Below are positions 60,605-64,000 of a stretch of 64,000 nt of DNA, piece by piece. Positions within the stretch are counted from its first letter, which is position 1. Every line of letters begins with the position of its first letter. Source of the DNA: Clostridium sp031626875 (GTDB lineage Bacteria > Bacillota > Clostridia > Clostridiales > Clostridiaceae); the NCBI RefSeq assembly GCF_031626875.1, contig NZ_JANDMF010000013.1:1-64000 (forward strand), in the 5' to 3' direction. The notes under the pieces were generated by a model. That model was not told the DNA's origin, did no database searches, and worked only from the letters and a program-made list of their open reading frames with translations. The translations under genes and the position numbers were made by a program.

Positions 60605-61792
60605 TTAATCCCCCTCTATCCTTATTATTGAACCTATTGCATTAATAAAACTATCTATAGATTCACCCATATTAACTTGTGTATTTAGATCAATTTTAGA
60701 AATGCTTTCAATTTTTATAACATTCATTAATAATTTGGAGGTCATATACTCATTTAACCCTTTTATTTTAGAAGTTCCACCATAAATAAATATGTTATTT
60801 ACACCTATACCCATATTTTTATTTTTGTAAAACTGTATAACTTTTTCTATCTTATCTATCCATTCATCTATTTCACCTACTATATCTCTTCCTTGGTTGC
60901 TAAGATTTTCTAAACTTAAATCTATATTATCTTTTTTATATTTCTCTAATTCATCCTTTGGAACATCTAATGATTCTGTTAAGATATCATCTAGATTTAT
61001 CCCACCTGCTTTTATCATTCTTGTAAATTGTAAAATTCCTTCATTATATATGTTAACATCTAGACTTGTTGCTCCCATATCTATGAAAACAGCAACTTCT
61101 TTAGAATTGTATTCATACTCATTAATAACTTTTATATAATTAGCTAATTTATTTAATGCATTATAGTTAACATCTAATGCTAATGGTTTTAAATTCAGAC
61201 TTTCTATAAGTTCATAATACCCTCTTGCCATTTTTTCCGGATATGCAATGGCACGTACACTTAATCTTTCATTGTCTTCTAATTTTTCTTCTCCTAAAAT
61301 ATTAGTTTGAAGTACATAGTCATCTAAATTAATAGGTAAATATTGTTGTATTTCATATCTCACTACAGTATCTATTTCATCATCTTCAACCTTAGGAATT
61401 GTAAGTTCTCTATTTATTATAGTTGTAGAATTATTTGTACAAATTCCTTCTTTAGCTGTTATAGAATTGTTTGTCAAAGCTGTTTGTAACAAATTAACTA
61501 ATTTATCTTTCTTAATTATTTCACCATCTTTAATAGTTCCATCTGGAGTAGGTATTTTTATTAATTTATCTATAGATAAATTTCTTTTATAATAAGTTCC
61601 TTCTACTATTTTTATAGATGAATAGCCTATATCAAAAGCTACTACTTTTCTTTTCTTATTTGATTTTTTACTAGTTTTCTTTTTTATACTTGTGTTAGAT
61701 AATTTTTTAAAATCTATGTTAGCTAAATCTTTAAGCTTTTTTAAATCTAAATTTCCTCTTCGCTTTCTAGACTTTACTCTACTTCTTCTCAT
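60605..61792 (-). CDS. pilM: PilM-like actin-fold pilus assembly protein
   Basis: This cytoplasmic ATPase-fold protein has about 395 residues. The actin-like phosphate loops are visible as VVAFDIGYSSIKIVEG and VAVFIDMGATSLDVNI, with the adenine-side IFIYGGTSKIKGL. The first 50 residues are unusually basic (RRSRVKSRKRRG and KKKTSKKSNKKRK), more than in typical PilM. It binds the PilN N-terminus. ATG 61792 after GGGAGA is chosen over GTG 61804. It is preceded by a hairpin that separates it from pilA. Confidence 0.9.
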   Translation of the reverse strand: MRRSRVKSRKRRGNLDLKKLKDLANIDFKKLSNTSIKKKTSKKSNKKRKVVAFDIGYSSIKIVEGTYYKRNLSIDKLIKIPTPDGTIKDGEIIKKDKLVNLLQTALTNNSITAKEGICTNNSTTIINRELTIPKVEDDEIDTVVRYEIQQYLPINLDDYVLQTNILGEEKLEDNERLSVRAIAYPEKMARGYYELIESLNLKPLALDVNYNALNKLANYIKVINEYEYNSKEVAVFIDMGATSLDVNIYNEGILQFTRMIKAGGINLDDILTESLDVPKDELEKYKKDNIDLSLENLSNQGRDIVGEIDEWIDKIEKVIQFYKNKNMGIGVNNIFIYGGTSKIKGLNEYMTSKLLMNVIKIESISKIDLNTQVNMGESIDSFINAIGSIIRIEGD

Positions 61793-61836
61793 AATTTCTC
61801 CCACCTGTTTACCATTATTTTTTAAGTGTATAGAGT

Positions 61837-61869
61837 AAAGTGTAAAGCTTGTAGAAAGCTTTACACTTT
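61837..61869 (-). terminator. Hairpin between pilA and pilM (partial terminator)
   Basis: A perfect 14-bp stem (AAAGTGTAAAGCTT with AAGCTTTACACTTT) has a 5-nt loop. The minus-strand T-run is short, so read-through is likely; this would make pilA mRNA more abundant than the downstream genes. Confidence 0.7.
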
Positions 61870-61890
61870 TATTTAATTTGTTATTTTATA

Positions 61891-62307
61891 CTATTTACCA
61901 TAATCAGCACTTAATGTAGGGTATACTTCTAGTGCTCCTGTTCCTGTTCCTACAGTAACTTTTATATTATTATCAGAATCCATTGTAACCGAGAACTCTT
62001 GCCCTGATACAGCTTTAGGAGTAGGATAGTTTCCTCCTGCAAGTCTATCTTTAGTTTTTGTTGTTATATTGTCTGCCTTTGTTGCTGGATCTTCTGCTAA
62101 TGCTTGCGATGCTGCTTGATGAATAGTCTTAGCTGAAGCTACATCAGCTTTTACATTTGCATTTTTAGTAATTTGGCTAAACTTTGGTACAGCAATTGCA
62201 GCTAAAATTGCAATAATAGCAATAACAATAATTAATTCGATTAATGTAAATCCTTTCTTTTTCCCTTTTGTTAACCCACTCATTTTGTTTTTTAATAATT
62301 TGTTCAT
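61891..62307 (-). CDS. pilA: Major type IV pilin
   Basis: This 138-residue prepilin has the canonical sequence GKKKG followed by FTLIELIIVIAIIAILAAIA: cleavage after Gly19, N-methylated Phe, Glu at position 5. The mature pilin is about 119 residues, with a small soluble domain lacking Cys, as usual in clostridial pilins. It lies between pilC and pilM, and a hairpin after it probably raises its relative expression. Confidence 0.94.
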   Translation of the reverse strand: MNKLLKNKMSGLTKGKKKGFTLIELIIVIAIIAILAAIAVPKFSQITKNANVKADVASAKTIHQAASQALAEDPATKADNITTKTKDRLAGGNYPTPKAVSGQEFSVTMDSDNNIKVTVGTGTGALEVYPTLSADYGK

Positions 62308-62392
62308 GAAAAATTCCTCCTAATATTTTTTATCGTTTGTTTTTTATTTATTTTTAACACACTTTGCTGTATGCATTGTGCATTATTAACTT

Positions 62393-63598
62393 TTACTGAA
62401 TGTTACCATAACTATTGTACATCGGTAACATAACTGACATTATTATAAATCCAATTGCTATTCCCATTACGACTATCATAGCAGGCTCCATTAAGGCAAC
62501 TGTTCTTTGTATTGTAGTTTCTAATTCTTCATCATAAAAATCAGCTGTCTTACCTAAAATTTCATCAATTGAACCTGTTTCTTCTCCTATTTTAACCATT
62601 GAATATAACATTTCAGGAAATATTCCTGTTGATCTCAATGAAGTGTTTAACTCTTGTCCTCTAGTAATCTTTTCTTTAACATCCAGAATAGCATTCTCTG
62701 CCACTCTATTTCCTACAACCTTAGAAACAATATCCATAGCTCCAATTAAAGGTAGTCCACTAGCTAACAAGGTTGATAATGTTCTTGTGAATCTTGATAC
62801 TATAACCATCTGATTTAATTTATTTATAGCAGGTATCTTAAGTTTCATTTGACTTAAAACCAATGAACCTTTTTCAGTATTAAAATAATATCTTAAACCA
62901 AAAGCAATTCCTGCAATTACAACCACAATAAGTATGGCATTCTTTGTTAAGAAATCTCCACTTCCTAATAGAAGTTTCGTTGACCATGGTAAAACTGTTC
63001 CACTTTGCTCAAAAATCCCCTTAAATGTTGGCATTACATAAACAAGTATGAATACTACTGCCACTATTGCAACAAATCCTAAAACTATTGGATATACCAT
63101 AGCATTTTTAACTTTATTATTTACCTTGTTTTCTTTTTCGTAGTGATTTGCCATTCTCTCCATTATGCTTGTCAAAGTACCACTTGCCTCTCCAGCCTCT
63201 ACTAAATTAATTAAAAGATCTGGGAAAACATTTTTTTGCTTTTTCATAGCTTGTGATAAAATTCCCCCTCTTTCAACCTCTTCTTCAATTTCTACTAAGG
63301 CTTGCTTTAACTTTGGCTTTTGAGGCTGCTTGGCTAATATATTCAAGCACGCTAATATAGGTACCCCTGCATCTAACATGGTATAAAATTGCCTACAAAA
63401 AACTGAGATATCTTTTAAACTTACCCTGCTATTAATTTTAATTTCAATATTTGCACTTTCAATTATCTCTTCAACCATTAAAGGATAATATCCATTAGCT
63501 GAAATAAATTCTAAGACCTCTCCTTTAGATTGTGCTTCATGAATTCCTTCTGTTTTTTCTCCTTCAGAATTCATTATCCGATATTTAAATCTAGACAC
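62393..63598 (-). CDS. pilC: Type IV pilus inner-membrane platform protein
   Basis: This GspF/PilC-family protein has 401 residues. The duplicated cytoplasmic domain is seen with FCRQFYTMLDAGVPILACL in copy 1 and VSRFTRTLSTLLASGLPLI in copy 2, each followed by LVEAGEASGTL / MVKIGEETGSI. Three membrane helices are visible, including AIVAVVFILVYVMPTFKGIF. It organises pilin polymerisation with PilB. The start is GTG 63598, eight bases after AGGGGGTG. Confidence 0.94.
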   Translation of the reverse strand: MSRFKYRIMNSEGEKTEGIHEAQSKGEVLEFISANGYYPLMVEEIIESANIEIKINSRVSLKDISVFCRQFYTMLDAGVPILACLNILAKQPQKPKLKQALVEIEEEVERGGILSQAMKKQKNVFPDLLINLVEAGEASGTLTSIMERMANHYEKENKVNNKVKNAMVYPIVLGFVAIVAVVFILVYVMPTFKGIFEQSGTVLPWSTKLLLGSGDFLTKNAILIVVVIAGIAFGLRYYFNTEKGSLVLSQMKLKIPAINKLNQMVIVSRFTRTLSTLLASGLPLIGAMDIVSKVVGNRVAENAILDVKEKITRGQELNTSLRSTGIFPEMLYSMVKIGEETGSIDEILGKTADFYDEELETTIQRTVALMEPAMIVVMGIAIGFIIMSVMLPMYNSYGNIQ

Positions 63599-63629
63599 TC
63601 ATTTTTCACCCCCTTTAAATTAGCTCTTC

Positions 63630-64000
63630 TTAATCCTTAGTCATAGTTACTGCAAATAATTCATCTATTGTTGTTATTCCTTTTAACACTAACTTTTTAC
63701 ATTCATCTGCTAATGTTGTCATCCCTTGAGATTTAGCTATATCACCAAGTAAATCTGAACTTTTTCCTAAATTTATAGCTTCTCTAAGTTCTCTAGATAC
63801 TTCTAATACTTCATATATACCTATTCGTCCTACATAACCTGTGTTGTTACAATATCCACAGCCTGTACCTTTATTCAGTATTAAATGTTTATCTTTATCA
63901 ACTCCAAGTATCTCTTTTTCATAATCAGTAGCTTCAAATCTTTCTATACAATTTGTACATACTTTTCTAACAAGTCTTTGAGCTATAATCCCAACAACTG
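63630..64000 (-). CDS. pilB: Type IV pilus assembly ATPase, C-terminal part (5' end outside window)
   Basis: The visible 123 residues are the C-terminus of a GspE/PilB-type ATPase. GIIAQRLVRKVC opens the segment, then the zinc-binding Cys motif CTNC ... GCGYCNNTGYVGR and the following GIYEVLEVSRELR, which are diagnostic of extension ATPases. The nucleotide-binding part lies beyond the window. The gene ends at a TAA whose complement is at 63630-63632, 31 bp before pilC. Confidence 0.92.
   Translation of the reverse strand, partial: VVGIIAQRLVRKVCTNCIERFEATDYEKEILGVDKDKHLILNKGTGCGYCNNTGYVGRIGIYEVLEVSRELREAINLGKSSDLLGDIAKSQGMTTLADECKKLVLKGITTIDELFAVTMTKD

Overview
The window is AT-rich chromosomal DNA of a low-GC Gram-positive anaerobe, almost certainly Clostridium sensu stricto. 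The evidence is the very low GC, strong AGGAGG-type ribosome binding sites, a secreted clostripain, a CotF-type spore coat protein and the gene families present. The catabolic content fits a plant-degrading solventogenic species (C. beijerinckii / C. puniceum-like), but the species is an inference. No rRNA, tRNA, prophage or CRISPR array was seen.

Region 1 (1-5100) is mixed: the 3' end of a gene coding an acidic 16-residue tandem repeat, an unknown protein, a GNAT acetyltransferase, a short-chain dehydrogenase, a secreted bacterial expansin and a cyclase-family hydrolase.

Region 2 (5100-30500) is a large locus for pectin rhamnogalacturonan-I (RG-I) and L-rhamnose use, mostly on the minus strand. 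It holds an oligosaccharide ABC importer (two binding proteins, two permeases, no ATPase), a YesL-like membrane protein and two GPH-family symporters. The enzymes all lack signal peptides and should act in the cytoplasm: a PL26-like exo-lyase, a PL4-like lyase, two CE12 acetylesterases (one fused to a beta-propeller), a CE4-like deacetylase, a GH42 beta-galactosidase and a GH105 unsaturated rhamnogalacturonyl hydrolase. Rhamnose is handled by the mutarotase RhaM and the aldolase RhaD. A DeoR-family regulator lies divergent to rhaM. The inferred flow is import of RG-I fragments, deacetylation, removal of galactose side chains, lysis, release of unsaturated galacturonate and rhamnose, then rhamnulose-1-phosphate cleavage. 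Rhamnose isomerase and kinase, a secreted endo-lyase and the transporter ATPase are not in the window. Both symporter genes have near-identical promoters, and four transporter/enzyme promoters carry a common cre-like operator.

Region 3 (30500-42100) is housekeeping and accessory: an ADP-ribosylglycohydrolase, the manganese pair mntH/mntR, GNAT, DUF1062, an MGT-type glycosyltransferase, DUF2225, a Cys-rich pentapeptide-repeat protein, a GPP34-like protein and clostripain.

Region 4 (42300-48400) is a compact three-gene unit. One protein joins a di-iron metallo-beta-lactamase-fold (ODP) sensor to a degenerate GGDEF and a receiver with Asp replaced by Glu. It is followed 1 nt later by a membrane HEAT-repeat/GT2 polysaccharide synthase, and a secreted TIM-barrel hydrolase-like gene lies divergent. 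It looks like an oxygen- or NO-responsive exopolysaccharide module and is the best candidate for an undescribed system.

Region 5 (48500-52500) has spore-coat/ferritin-like genes, one with a 19-residue repeat, a structured non-coding patch that may be an IS200/IS605 remnant, and an orphan galactose-binding protein.

Region 6 (52500-64000) is a type IV pilus operon on the minus strand: pilB (cut by the window end), pilC, pilA, pilM, pilN, pilO, three minor pilins (one of 808 residues) and a terminal von Willebrand A protein that may be a pilus-tip adhesin.
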